From assembly GCA_022702705.1 (NCBI GenBank), contig CM040434.1:21185771-21249770 (forward strand): a stretch of 64,000 nucleotides of DNA, read 5' to 3'. The position numbers and the translations under genes were made by a program. The first letter of the stretch is position 1. Each line of letters begins with the position of its first letter. This document shows positions 10,380 to 20,752 of the stretch, in pieces. The stretch comes from Papilionanthe hookeriana x Papilionanthe teres. Taxonomy: Eukaryota > Streptophyta > Magnoliopsida > Asparagales > Orchidaceae. The notes beneath the pieces were generated by a model. It worked only from the letters and a program-made list of their open reading frames with translations. It searched no databases and was not told where the DNA came from.

Positions 10380-12115
10380 TGATCCACCTTAAAATTACCT
10401 AAAATTACCTAAAATTTTATATCATTTTTAATTAATATTTTAAGGATATTATGCTTTAATGAAAGGTATTTTATATGTTTTTTGTTGCATGTACAAGAAA
10501 ATGAGTTTATGAAGAAAAAGAGTAAAAAAAGGAGTAAAAGGAGCAAAAATGAGCCTAGTGAAGAAAAGAAGAAAAAAGGCTGACTCTGGTGCCTAGACGC
10601 CAGACACAGCAGTGGAATTTAGAGAATTCTTGGACGGTTTTGTGATGGTTATTGATGCTTCATAAGCAATCTAGAAGTCTCTGGACAAATTGTCACATGC
10701 TATAAACAAGATACAATGAACCAAGACACAGGGAATCAATTTTTCAACGAAGAGGTGTGACTCAAATTCTGAAAGGACGCGTCCATTCACATAGAAAGCT
10801 GGCGCAACAGTTAGTTTTTATAAGATTCATTGAATATAGCCAAATTTTGAAGAGGTGCCTTAAGCAACCCCTAGTTATTTTTGAAACTCTATAAATATAG
10901 GACTATTCTATAGTAAAGAGTGTGTAGGAGGCTTGTGTTGTCATTGTTTTAGAAGAGTGTAGAGTGTTTTTCTCTTTATTTTTCCTTACTTCAGTAAGAA
11001 TTTAGTGTGATTGTTGGAGTTGGAGTTTTGTAAAACTTAGTTGGAGTCAAAGAAACTTCGAGGGATTGCTTGGATATCATTCCAGATAAGTATTTATATC
11101 TTGGTTATTAAGTTTTGTTCTTTAAATTTGGATTATATAATTATGAATTGTTTGTGAATTCGATGCTTTCTGAGTAGTCTTCTTCTCTTTTTCCCTACAA
11201 ATATGAAATGATTAAGTTAAGGATTTAATTTGGTATTGAGATCTTTGCTTTTTCTTCTTCCATAATTTGTGATGATACTTTACCTGATCTTCATTTACCA
11301 TACCAATTGGCTTGTATCGTTAAAATCTGTAAAGAATTCTTAAGATCTGACTGTGGGCTAAGAGTTCTTAACTTGTATGTATCACATTTCTCTTGGAAAG
11401 GTAGATTGTAAATTCTTGAAGGGGGAGGTGTAAATAGATAAGGAGATAATCTTTGAAGGGCGCAGAATTGATTATCTTTTTAGATTGACAGGCTAAATTC
11501 TATCAATTTGGTTTAAAAGAAAAGCGACGGGTCACTAGTAGGCCTGACAATAGGCAACCTGGGGTAATCTAGAAGTGATAGCCTAGAATTAGTCCTTACT
11601 ACTAACAATACATTTTGAACCAATCTTTAAAACTAGCCAATGTTCTTTGCTTCTTGCAGAAAGAGTTAAAGAATATATATGCTCACATTTGTCATAATAC
11701 CACATTCTCAAAGTTCTCAAGCTAAATTAGATGTCTACGAATCATAAAATATTTCGTATGGGGACAAAATCTTTTTTATTGTGTTAAAGCATTTAAATTA
11801 CCTTCTTACTTGCAATTTCTACTTGAGTAACTTGCATATTATTATTTTTAGTGGATTAGTTTTTAAGTAGATTTTTCTTATTTCTTTCTTTATTTTACAT
11901 AAGTTTCCTTGTGGGATCGATATCTGGGGTTTTAATAAGAAAAATCTATATTACTTGAAATGATATGTATACTTACGTAGTATCCCTAGTGTACGATTTA
12001 TATTTATAAAAACTTTAATATTTAATTATCGTAAATTAGTCCCTTAATGTGATTTGGGGGCAAGTTTGGCCATAGTTTTGTAAGCTAATTTATTGGCGTA
12101 ATTGCTGTCGGGTCA
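10380..12115 (+). repeat. 3' LTR of element A
   Basis: 1736 bp, beginning TGATCC and ending GGGTCA, so the termini form a short inverted repeat. It carries a palindrome at 10587-10602 (TGGTGCCTAGACGCCA), a truncated palindrome at 10800, and a TATA box near 10890. Homology to the 5' LTR stops exactly at the primer-binding-site junction. Confidence 0.93.
10890..10900 (+). promoter_or_regulatory. TATA box of element A 3' LTR
   Basis: CTATAAATATA matches the 5' LTR box at 117-127 in position, with one base changed. Confidence 0.5.
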
Positions 12116-13236
12116 GTATTTAATGGTTCAATATTGCCTGAGGTGAGTGTTATGAAGGGTTTACAACATTGATTAGGAGAGAATTGATTGACATTGGGTT
12201 CAATTTGGGGGATTTTGGTCACTTAGGCAAAATTGAGAATTTTAGGATTTTAAGTGAAATTGAACTCAAATGTTGGTCAAATTGGGTTTGGATTTGGTTT
12301 CGATTGAGGCTAGAAATGTTGAATTAAAGTTTGGAATTAACATTATGCCAGATTGGGGACAATTGGGTGGACATTGGGTTTAATTTAAGCACTTTTGGGT
12401 TAAATGAGTCAAATTGAGACTTTTAGTTAAATTGTGCTAAATTGGTCAAATTGGGTCATGTGGTAGTTCAGAGAAATGAAATTGGGAATATTTGGGAGGT
12501 TTTAGGAATTTTTGGGAATTTTTGGAATTTTATAGATTTTTGGGCTAGGAGGGGTATTTTGTTAATTTTGTCACTTTTAGGGCTATTTTGGAAATTTTGG
12601 TAAATTTGGGTAATTTTGGTCAATTTGAGTGCTTCGGAATATTTTGAAATAAATTTTGGAAGAAAATGGGTAATTTGGGTAAAATTGAGGTTTAGGGGTA
12701 TTTTGGGTAGGTTTAGGGGCAAAGGGTCAAAAATTGAGATTTTGGAAAAATTGAGATTCGTTAAAGGTGAGTAGTATGAGATTATTTAGGTTAAGCCATG
12801 GACCAAAGGTAACCCTCATTTGTTCCTCTATGTGTTGATACTAACCAAACCTTAACTTAAAGCTAAGAGGTTAGAAAAACCACACACATGAGTTTCTAGA
12901 GAGTTAGGGGCTCAAGATGGAATGTGCTTTGTTTAGGGTTGTGAGTGTATGAAGTGTGTGTATTGTGTAAGCTCCAAACCTCCCAGGGTAAATCCTAAGG
13001 TTTGACCACCTATAGGAGACTTCCCCTGAGCTTCTGTATGCTTGGTCTCTTCCTCCCAAAAGCTGGAGATTATGCCTTAAGCATATGAAAACTCCCAGTG
13101 AAGTGAAAAAGGTTTGAATTTCTAAGGGGGAGGGTTCTAAGACTAGTCTTCTAAGAAAGTCACCAGGAGAGTCCTATGGCAAGACCTTAGGCTATTCAAA
13201 AGAGAGACTAGGCCTCAACCAAAATTGAGGTCAATA
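12116..13236 (-). repeat. Reversed Ogre-type LTR fragment (F)
   Basis: On the minus strand this aligns with element E's 5' LTR from its first base (E 40013) to about E 41100. Shared stretches include ATGAAATTGGGAATA, the C-poor TTTGGGAATTTTTGG tract and the terminal hairpin (13211-13232). The LTR start lies at about 13236. The left side is cut exactly where element A's 3' LTR ends, so A most likely inserted into F and the rest of F lies left of the window. F itself abuts the protease of Athila B. Divergence from E is high, so it is an older or different subfamily. Confidence 0.8.
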
Positions 13237-13620
13237 GGTGCAAGTATTAACCTTATGCCATTAGCTATATTTAAAAGACTGGGATTAGGAGAAATATCTC
13301 CTACAACTCTAACCTTACAATTAACAGATCATTTTATAACATCCTAAGGGAGTTGTAGAAGACGTTTTGGTGAAAGTGGATCGATTTATCTTTCCTATTG
13401 ATTTCATTGTGTTAGATATGGAGAAAGATAAAGAGATACCTATCATTTTAGGGAGACACCTTTCCTAGCAACAGGCAGAGCAAAGATAGATGTGCAAAAA
13501 GGAGAATTAACTATGCGCGTTAATGATCAAACAATTAATTTTAATATTTCCAAATCAATAAAATACCCTACAAAAGGTAAAGATGATGAACTTTTCAGAA
13601 TGAATGTAATGAAATATCTT
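13237..13620 (+). pseudogene. Protease remnant of Athila B
   Basis: It begins within the catalytic motif (GASINLMPLAIFKRLGLGEI), with the preceding Asp lost at the junction with F. It continues through the flap and the distal motif (IPIILGRHLS, mutated from GRPFLA by an insertion). Frame changes occur near 13340 and 13460. The 13621-13920 stretch holds the decayed linker to RT (a remnant of LKYTFLGDSSTLSVIISS around 13845-13895). Confidence 0.8.
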
Positions 13621-13924
13621 AGTGAATGCCATTTCAAACAACTTATGAAGAGAATTCAGAAGTGAAAGAATTGGAACACGAGCAAGAATAGGAATTAGAA
13701 CATCTTAATGATTTTATTGAAAAAAGTTTAAAATTTTGTTCAAGAAAGTTTTGAAGTTTTGGAGATGATAGAAAAAGACAAATCATTTTGTCCATTAATT
13801 GAGAAACCTTCTGAACTTGAATTGAAGTTACTTCCGAAGCATTTAAAGTATACCTTTTTAGGTGATTCCTCAACTTTGTCTGTTATAATTTCCTCGAACT
13901 TAATTCAGAAGAGGAAAAGTGTTT

Positions 13925-15185
13925 GCTAAAATTTTGAAGAAATATAAGAAAGCCTTTGGATGAATAATTGCTGATATTATATGAACCAGTCCTTCAATTT
14001 GTATACATAGAATCCTGATGGAAGAAAACTGCAAACCAAGGACTGATCCTCAAAGGTGATTAAATCCCATTTTGAAAGAAGTTGTTAAGAAAGAAATTTT
14101 AAAGTGGTTAGATGTTGAGATTATCTACCCAATTTCAGATAGTGCATGAGTTAATCCTATATACCATGTTCCTTAGAAAGGAGGAGTCCTATGAAAGGAG
14201 GAGTAACAGTAACTATTAATAAAAAGAATGAACTAATATTAACAAGAAAAATTATAGGATGATGAATATGCATTGATTATAAAAAATTAAGGGTATGTTT
14301 GGGGTAGCTGCAGGTTATTGAATAATCTGCTAATAAGATGACTAAAAATAGTCTTCTGATAAGTTAGGTGCGGTAGCTATTATAAAATTTAATTTTTTTG
14401 GAAAACCTAAACCATAACCATAAAACTGCCACCACACCTAGATAGGTACTGTGTGAGAAAGCTGTTTTCTGCATTTTGATAACACATAAGCTGCCAAAAT
14501 GCAGTTTACCCAAACAGTTCAGGTGCATTTTCAAAATGCCACTGCACCAAATAAGCTGCCCCAAGCGGACCCTAAACCTTGCTACGAGAAAGATCATTTT
14601 CATTTACCCATTCTAGATCAAACGTTGGATATACTAGCTGGGCATAAGTACTTTTGTTTTCTGAATGGATATACTGGTTATCACCAAATACAAGTTGCTT
14701 TAGAGGATCAAGAGAAAACAACGTTTACCAGTCCTTATGGTACTTTTGCTTTGAGAAGAATGCCCTTTGGTTTATGTAACGCCCCTACTACATTTCAACG
14801 ATGTATGATGGCTATTTCTGTGATTTAATTGAAAAATGAATTGAAGTTTTTATGGAAGGTTTTTCGGTGTTTGGAACTTCATTTGAATCGTGTTTAGAAC
14901 ATTTATTAGGAGTTCTTAAATGTTGTGAAGAAACAAACTTAGTCCTTAATTGGGAAAAATATCAATTTATGGTAGCAGGAGGAATTGTTTGGAATATAAA
15001 ATTTCAATGAAAGATATGATGTAGATCCTGTTAAAATTCAAGTGATCGTTAATTTACCTCATCAAACAAATGTGAGGAAAATTAGGAGTTTTTAGGATAT
15101 GCTGGATTCTATAAGAGATATATTAAAAATTATTCAAAAATTGCTAAGCCACTATGCCATTTGTTTGAAAAAGCTATGATTTTTA
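13925..15185 (+). pseudogene. Reverse transcriptase remnant of Athila B, split by a MITE
   Basis: The fingers region (LKKYKKAFG, SPSICIHRILMEE) spans 13925-14290 with several stops. The MITE at 14291-14572 interrupts it after the conserved DYKKL. The palm resumes at 14576 (KDHFHLPILDQ; FLNGYTGYHQIQ; YGTFALRRMPFGLCNAPTTF). The catalytic FMDD has become FMEG at 14848-14859, so both metal-binding aspartates are lost. The open frame from 14499 starts inside the MITE and is therefore a chimera, not a gene. Confidence 0.88.
14291..14572. mobile_element. Tourist-like MITE (PIF/Harbinger type)
   Basis: 282 bp with terminal inverted repeats: left GGGTATGTTTGGGGTAGCTG; the right end read on the minus strand is GGGTCCGCTTGGGGCAGCTT. 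TAA flanks both sides (14288-14290 and 14573-14575), the 3-bp target duplication expected of PIF/Harbinger elements. GGG..TGTTTGG termini are typical of Tourist MITEs. It has no coding capacity. Removing it and one TAA restores collinearity with the RT of element A. Confidence 0.85.
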
Positions 15186-15620
15186 ATTTTGATAAAGATT
15201 ACCAAAAAAGATTTTGAAATTTTAAAAGAAAATTTAATCACTGCACCAGTTATCATTTCACCAGATTAGAAAAACCATTTGAATTAATGTGTGATGTAAG
15301 TGATTATGCTTTTGGAGTTGTTTTGGGACAGAAATATGATAAAATTTTTAAAGTAGTTTAATATGCTAGTAAATCTCTTAATGAAGCTCAAATTAATTAT
15401 ACCACAACTGAGAAAGAGTTATTAGCAATAGTATTTACCTTCGAAAATTTAAGATCATATTTAATTGGAACTAAATGTGTGGTGCATACAGATCATTCTG
15501 TTATTAAGTATTTAATGAAAAAGAATGATGCAAAACCAAGACTGATAAGATGGTTTCTTCGTTTCTAAGAATTTTGACTTTGAAATATTAGATAGAAGGT
15601 GAACTGATAATCAAGTTGGA
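15186..15620 (+). pseudogene. RNase H remnant of Athila B
   Basis: Decayed RNase H domain: FELMCDVSDYAFGVVLGQKY, ASKSLNEAQINYTTTEKELL and VVHTDHSVIKYL are readable across changing frames. It closely parallels 4990-5260 in element A. Confidence 0.8.
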
Positions 15621-15699
15621 GATCATTTATCCAGGCTTAAATCTGAGAAATTACTTTGTTATGAAAAAGAAATTATTGAACATTTTTTAATGAAAATTT

Positions 15700-16045
15700 G
15701 TTCAATATTAATGAATGACGTGTTCCATGGTATGCAGACATTGTGAACTTTCTTGTTAGTAATATTTTACCTTATGGTCTGACACACTAACAAAAGAGAA
15801 AATTTTTATATGAAGCTAAGACTTATTTTTGGAATGATCCACTTTTGTATAAATAGGGGAATGATCTAATTATTCGAAGATGTGTGCCTTTAGAAGAGAC
15901 TTCTGAAATTATTCAAAAATGTCATGATTTTAATTTTTGGGGACATTTTGGTGTTGATAAAAATGCATATAAAATCTTGCAATCTGGATTTTATTGTCCT
16001 ACTATCTTTAGAGATGTTAATACTTATATTAAAATATGTATAGTC
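15700..16045 (+). pseudogene. Integrase N-terminal remnant of Athila B
   Basis: VPWYADIVNFLVSNILPYGL leads into the zinc region (RRCVPLEETSEIIQKCHDF, GHFGVDKNAYKILQSGFYCP). It breaks off after RDVNTYIK, just before the second zinc cysteine pair. The catalytic core is absent. The continuation of this open frame to 16222 is repeat sequence, not integrase. Confidence 0.8.
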
Positions 16046-17080
16046 CATATAAATGAAAATGGTAAACTTTGGTCAAACTTTAATGGGCGTAGAATTAGAC
16101 TACATTCTTACATCAATACAGACATCCTATTGCCACAATTTATCAATTTTGGTGAAATTGGTCAACCCAGGTTAAAATTGTCAACTTTGGGCAAACTTGC
16201 TCAAATTGAACCATTTGGTTAACCCAGACACCAAATTGTTCAAAATGGACCATTTGGTCAGCCTAAACATAAATTAGTCAAATTTGGTCAAACTGGTCAA
16301 CTTTGGTCAAATTGGTCAAACTTGGTCAAATTGAACCATTTGGTCAAACAAGACACCAAATTGTTCAAAATGAACCATTTGGTCAACCTAAACACTAAAT
16401 TTATCAAATTTGATCAATCTGGTCAACTTTCGTCAAATTTTTCAAATTTTGTCAAAATGGTTAATTTTCGACCCATGACCACTACATTGACCACGACATT
16501 GACCACCAGGCCAACCTTTGACCTTACTGGTCAGCTTTGGTCAAAATGACATAATCTTCACCACAATAACCATTTGGTAAATACAGACATACGATTGACT
16601 CAATTGGTGAAATTTTGTCAAACCGGTCAACTTTGGTTAAGTTGGACAACTTTGGTCAAACTTTATCAAATTGAACCATTTGGTCAGCCTAGACACCAAT
16701 TAGTTGAAATGGACCATTTGTTTAACCAAAACACTAAATTAGTCAAATTTGGTCAAAGTGGTCAAATTGGTCAAACTTGTCAATTTTGGACCCAATGACC
16801 CTGACTTAGACCACCAGGTCAACCCTTGACCTAACTGGTCAAAATTTGGTCAAAATGACCAAATAGTCACCACAATAACCATTTGGTAAATAAAAACATC
16901 AAATTGACCCAATTAGGCAAATTTGGTCGAACAGGTCAACGTTAGTCAAATTGGTCAACTTGATGAAAATGGTAACCTTTGGTCAAACTTAGTCAAATTG
17001 ATCCATTTGCTCAACCTAGACACCAAATTAGTAAAAATGGACCATTTGACAACCTAAACACAAAATTGGTAAAACCCTAA
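16046..17080. repeat. GGTCAA-rich tandem repeat array
   Basis: Dense repetition of short blocks such as AATTTGGTCAA and GAACCATTTGGTCAACCTA. A longer unit is visible: ACAGACAT-type anchors follow CATTTGGTAAAT at 16583 and 16892 (309 bp apart), and an earlier anchor lies at 16118, where an internal ~130-bp duplication lengthens the unit to about 465 bp. The third unit is partial. It lies between the truncated integrase of B and the truncated 5' LTR of C. Open frames inside it are repeat artefacts. Confidence 0.75.
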
Positions 17081-17110
17081 ACCTTAGTTAGTCAAGTTGA
17101 TCTACCCTAA

Positions 17111-17876
17111 GAATCACATGAGATTATATGGGTGAGAATGTAGTCCATATAATTGAGTGCAAATAAATTGGGAGATATGCATGTTTAGGAGGTGTAGAAT
17201 TAGAGGACTTTAGGGTGACATATTAAGGCCCCTAATTTGTTTTATGTGAAAAGTTTTGTTATGAGATGTTAGTCCCCTGGTGAAGGGAGAAGAGGGAACT
17301 CTAGAGTGAGAGCTGGTATTTTTTTCTGCTTAATCCATCTACAAGATTTCAAATCACCAAATTAACCTATGTTCTTTATAGAACCAAGTAAGGGTAAAGA
17401 ATATAATTGGTCCTATTTGTCACAATATCTCTTGTTACTTGTTATACTTTTACACATGTAACTAATTTCATTATATGAGGAAGGGTATTTTTAATATATC
17501 CAACCCCACTATTTTAATTTTCTCTAAGTATTTTAATTTAGAAGTAGAAGTAGTATTGTAGTGATAATTGTTAGATATAATCAAAACAAAACTTTTATGG
17601 ATATTCCAATCTAAGGAGTGTTATTGTAGACTAAAACTTCTCTTGAAAGCCGCTGTGATTAACCTCGATCTCCACGTGATCGATATTAGGGGCTTAATTA
17701 AAAAGCCCTATATTACTTGATAATGATACGTATAATTGCATAAAATCTCTACTATGCAAAGACATTATATAAATCTTTCTTTGCTTTGGAGTCAAGTTTT
17801 TGGCACCATTGTAAAGGAAGAAATTTAAACAAGAGAATTAAAGGATTAAAGTCACGTATATTGTAAGCCGGGATCA
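17111..17876 (+). repeat. 5' LTR of element C (left part missing)
   Basis: Aligns with 23707-24421 from AATCACATGAGATTAT to the end AAGCCGGGATCA. It includes an insertion-bearing stretch near 17580-17690 absent from the 3' LTR. A degenerate copy of the primer-site motif (GTCAAGTTTTTGGCACCATT, 17792-17811) lies inside this LTR and also in the 3' LTR (24334-24353). Confidence 0.88.
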
Positions 17877-17882
17877 AGTTTT

Positions 17883-17900
17883 TGGCGGTGTTGTCAGGGA
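17883..17900 (+). other. Primer-binding site of element C
   Basis: TGGCGGTGTTGTCAGGGA, a mutated Asp-tRNA-type Athila site, starts six bases after the LTR end at 17876, the same spacing as in element A. Confidence 0.8.
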
Positions 17901-18128
17901 ACAGAACGGTTGATCTTGACTTTTAGGAGGATTTTAGTTGAAGTATTTTGTCTTAAACTTAGAAAATTGTAGTGTCGTAAAATTTGTTTTGTGTGAAAAG
18001 TATTTTTTGTATGAAAAAGTGTTGTGAAGAAACTGTTTGTGTAAAAATTAAGGTGTTTGTGAAAATATTTTCTTGTGTTGAAAGTATTTTTTGTTTAATT
18101 GTTAATGTATTGTATGTTGTGTTATTTA

Positions 18129-19120
18129 TGCGAAGTAAAGGATCTGCAGGATTTGTGCCTTATGATCCTGAGTTAGAAAAAAAGAAAAAAAAAATAAAAA
18201 ACAAAAAAGATTTAAAAAACTAGAAATGGAAATGGAAAACATTCAAAATAATAACTCAGAAAATCATAATAAATCATTGAGGGATTATGTAAATCGTACG
18301 ATAGGTGAAATTCACTCAAGTATACAAAACCATGTCATAGAAGCAGAGTCGTTTGAACTTAATCAAGCGATTATCTAACTGGTGCAGAACAACAAGTTTA
18401 GGGGCACTACGTCGGAGGATCCCTATTTACACTTATCATGATTTCTAGAACTTTGTGCTACATTTTGTTATAGCGAAATGTTAGACGATGTTGTTAGACT
18501 AAGGATTTTTCCTTTCTCACGAAGGGATAAAGCCAAAATGTGGTTATACTCATGAGCACCTGGCTCTATTAAAAATTGGGAGGAGTTAACTCAGAAATTC
18601 CTAGCTAAGTATTTTCCACCTTCAAGGACTACTAAACTTAGAAATGATATTATTTCATTTTGTCAGTATTAAGGGGAATCAATATACGAAGCCTGAGAAA
18701 GATTTAAGAAACTACTAAGAAAGTGTCCACACCATGCTCTGCTTAATTGGTTAATCATTCAAACTTTTTACAATGGGTTAGCAGGATTCTTTAGGTCCAC
18801 AATTGATCCTGTCGCTGGTGGATCGTTAATGTCAAAACCATTTGATGAAGCATATGAATTAATTGAAAGAATGGTGACAAATGAATTTCAATGGCCCACT
18901 GCAAGGGTAAATCCTAAAAAAGTAGCAAGTGTTCATGATACTGATGCGATTGCAATTCTTGCATCTCAGGTTGCTGCAATATCAAGAAAGTTGGACCAAT
19001 TTAGAATGAACCAGCCTCAATTTACCCCAGTAAGCGAGGAAAGTTCATTAGGGCATATGATTGATTCTAACTTATCATATGAGAATTTAAACACCATATA
19101 CAACCCGTATTTCTAACTTT
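18129..19120 (+). pseudogene. gag: Athila gag of element C
   Basis: A lysine-rich leader (MRSKGSAGFVPYDPELEKKK) runs from ATG 18129 to TAG 18221. A second frame from ATG 18226 is collinear with element A's gag as far as 19116, with five in-frame stops and no frameshift. Conserved blocks include AKYFPPSRTTKLRNDI, LIIQTFYNGLAG, GGSLMSKPFDEAYELIERM and ASQVAAISRKLDQF. Several stops are at Trp, Gln or Arg positions, as expected from C-to-T or G-to-A decay. Confidence 0.87.
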
Positions 19121-19905
19121 TACAACCCAGGTTGGAAGAACCATCCTAATTTTAACTGGAATCATACTACTGGGGGTGGAAACCAACAATGGGAAAATAA
19201 TCATGTAAATCCTAATAGAAGTTGAAATAATCAAGGGAACAAAAACTATAGAACTTCATATCCACTAAACTCTAACAAAGATCAACAATTTGAGGATAAG
19301 AAGATGTCTATAGAAGAAGTGGTATTGCTAGTGGGAAAACAGTTGCAAAGTCAAAATGCTACAATTAGAAACATGTAGAATCAACTGAGATAAATTGTTA
19401 ATTCACTTAGTAATAGACCCCAAGGAACACTTTCTAACAACATTGAGATCAATCCTAAAAAGAACACTAATGAACAAGTAGAGCTGTCTGATTAAGAAGT
19501 GGAAGAAAGATAAATGATGTGGTTAGAAAAGAGAAAGAAGTTGTGAGAGAAATAAAGGAAAATAAAAGACATGAATAACATGTTTTTAATGATTTGGAAA
19601 AATTAATATCTCCAGCTAAAATTAATTTTAAAAATACCACCACCTCCATTTCCTGAAAGACTTAGACAGCATGAGTTGGATAAACAAATTTCAAAGTTCT
19701 TGAAAATACTTAAGAAGTTAACGATTAATATTCCTTTCACTGAAGCTTTGGAACATATGTTAAGTTATGCAAAGTTTATGAAGGAGATATTAAACAAATA
19801 AAAGAAACTTGGAGATTACAAGACAGTTGCACTAAGTGAGGAGTGTAGCGCTATACCTCAGAAAAAGCTTCCTTAGGAACTTAAAGTTCCTTGTAGCTTT
19901 ACAAT
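19121..19905 (+). pseudogene. Gag C-terminus and linker of element C
   Basis: The Asn-rich stretch (YNPGWKNHPNFNWNH) at 19122-19170 and the protease-proximal linker (PPPPFPERLRQHELDKQ near 19630-19680; INIPFTEALEHM; VALSEECSAI) are readable in mixed frames with stops. The order matches element A 2440-3240. Confidence 0.75.
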
Positions 19906-20345
19906 TCCTTGTGCAATTGGAGAAAAATTATGTGGAAAAGCTTTATGTGATTTAGGAGCTAGCATTAATGTGATGCCTCTATCTATATTTAAAAGGTTAG
20001 GTTTAGCTGATATTTCTCTCACTACGTAACCCTTCAGTAAGCTGATCGATCTATCATTTATCCAAAAGGGGTTATAAAAGATGTGCTTGTTAAAGTGGAC
20101 AACTTTATCTTTCCTTTGGACTTTATTGTATTAGATATGGAGAAAGATAAAGATAATCTAATTATTTTTGGGAGACCTTTCCTTGTTACTGGACATACTA
20201 TGATAGATGTGCAAAAATGAGAGTTGACTATGAATATTAATGACCAGAAATTCACTTTTAATGTATCAAAGACTATGAAATATCCAACTGAGAGAAAAGT
20301 TGATGATTGTTTTTGGATTGATGAAATAGATTATCTAAGTAAAGA
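19906..20345 (+). pseudogene. Protease remnant of element C
   Basis: The catalytic motif is intact (LCGKALCDLGASINVMPLSI), followed by a stop in the flap and frame changes. The distal part reads IFGRPFLVTGHTMIDVQK. It is not translatable as a unit. Confidence 0.82.
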
Positions 20346-20527
20346 CCATTTCTAAGAGTGTTTTGAGAGTAAGTTAACATATGAGATCAAAATGGACTTT
20401 CATGATGAGTTGAAAACGTTAGTTAAAGAAGACTGTATGTATGTTCAGGAGAGATGTAAAATGATGGACGTTACTGAAAAATAGTAAACTTTTAGTTCCA
20501 TCTGTTGAAAATTCTCTTGAACTTAAG

Positions 20528-20752
20528 ATGAATGTACCCCATACAATTGTAAAGCCTACCTATTTAGGGAATTCATCTGCATCACCAGTCATTATATCTT
20601 CGGATTCAACTCAATCACAAGAAGGACCTAAATTGAATGATGAAATCAGTAAAAGATCTCCTAAGAAAGAGTTATTTAAAATCACTGAATGGCATATTCC
20701 GTGGTATACATACAAAATGAATGAGATTCTGATGTTGGGTCAACCAGAGTAA
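20528..20752 (+). pseudogene. Residual pol linker at the deletion joint of element C
   Basis: The frame keeps the pre-RT linker (TYLGNSSASPVIISSDS), then changes character and ends at 20752. The text after 20770 (GCCCAAGCACTTCATGGGAG...) matches the post-integrase spacer of element A (6780-6810). About 2.8 kb of RT, RNase H and integrase is therefore missing here. Confidence 0.75.

Larger units (their letters stand above)
1..12115 (+). mobile_element. Athila-type Ty3/gypsy retrotransposon A
   Basis: A nearly full-length Athila-lineage element. The order is LTR, primer-binding site, gag, protease, RT, RNase H, integrase, env-position ORF, polypurine tract, LTR. The window begins inside the 5' LTR: base 1 corresponds to about 10775 in the 3' LTR. 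The LTR edges are TGATCC at 10380 and GGGTCA ending at 12115. The right flank GTATT (12116-12120) is the expected target duplication; its partner lies left of the window. All long frames carry stops or frameshifts, so the copy is non-autonomous. A lies against a reversed Ogre-type LTR (12116-13236), so it probably inserted into that LTR. Confidence 0.93.
13237..16045 (+). mobile_element. Athila-type pol remnant (B)
   Basis: A second Athila element, clearly diverged from A, represented only from the protease active site to the integrase zinc region. Its left part appears to be displaced by insertion F. Its right end breaks off in integrase near 16035-16045, where GGTCAA-rich repeats begin. Many stops and frameshifts, plus a MITE in RT, make it a fossil. 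Confidence 0.88.

Noticed and set aside
14499..14828. RT open frame starting at 14499
   Set aside because: Its first ~25 codons come from the MITE; only the part after 14573 is RT.
16322..16798. Open frames inside the GGTCAA array
   Set aside because: Period-related translation of tandem repeats (repeating HLVK/NTK/VKFDQ-like words), without a protein match.
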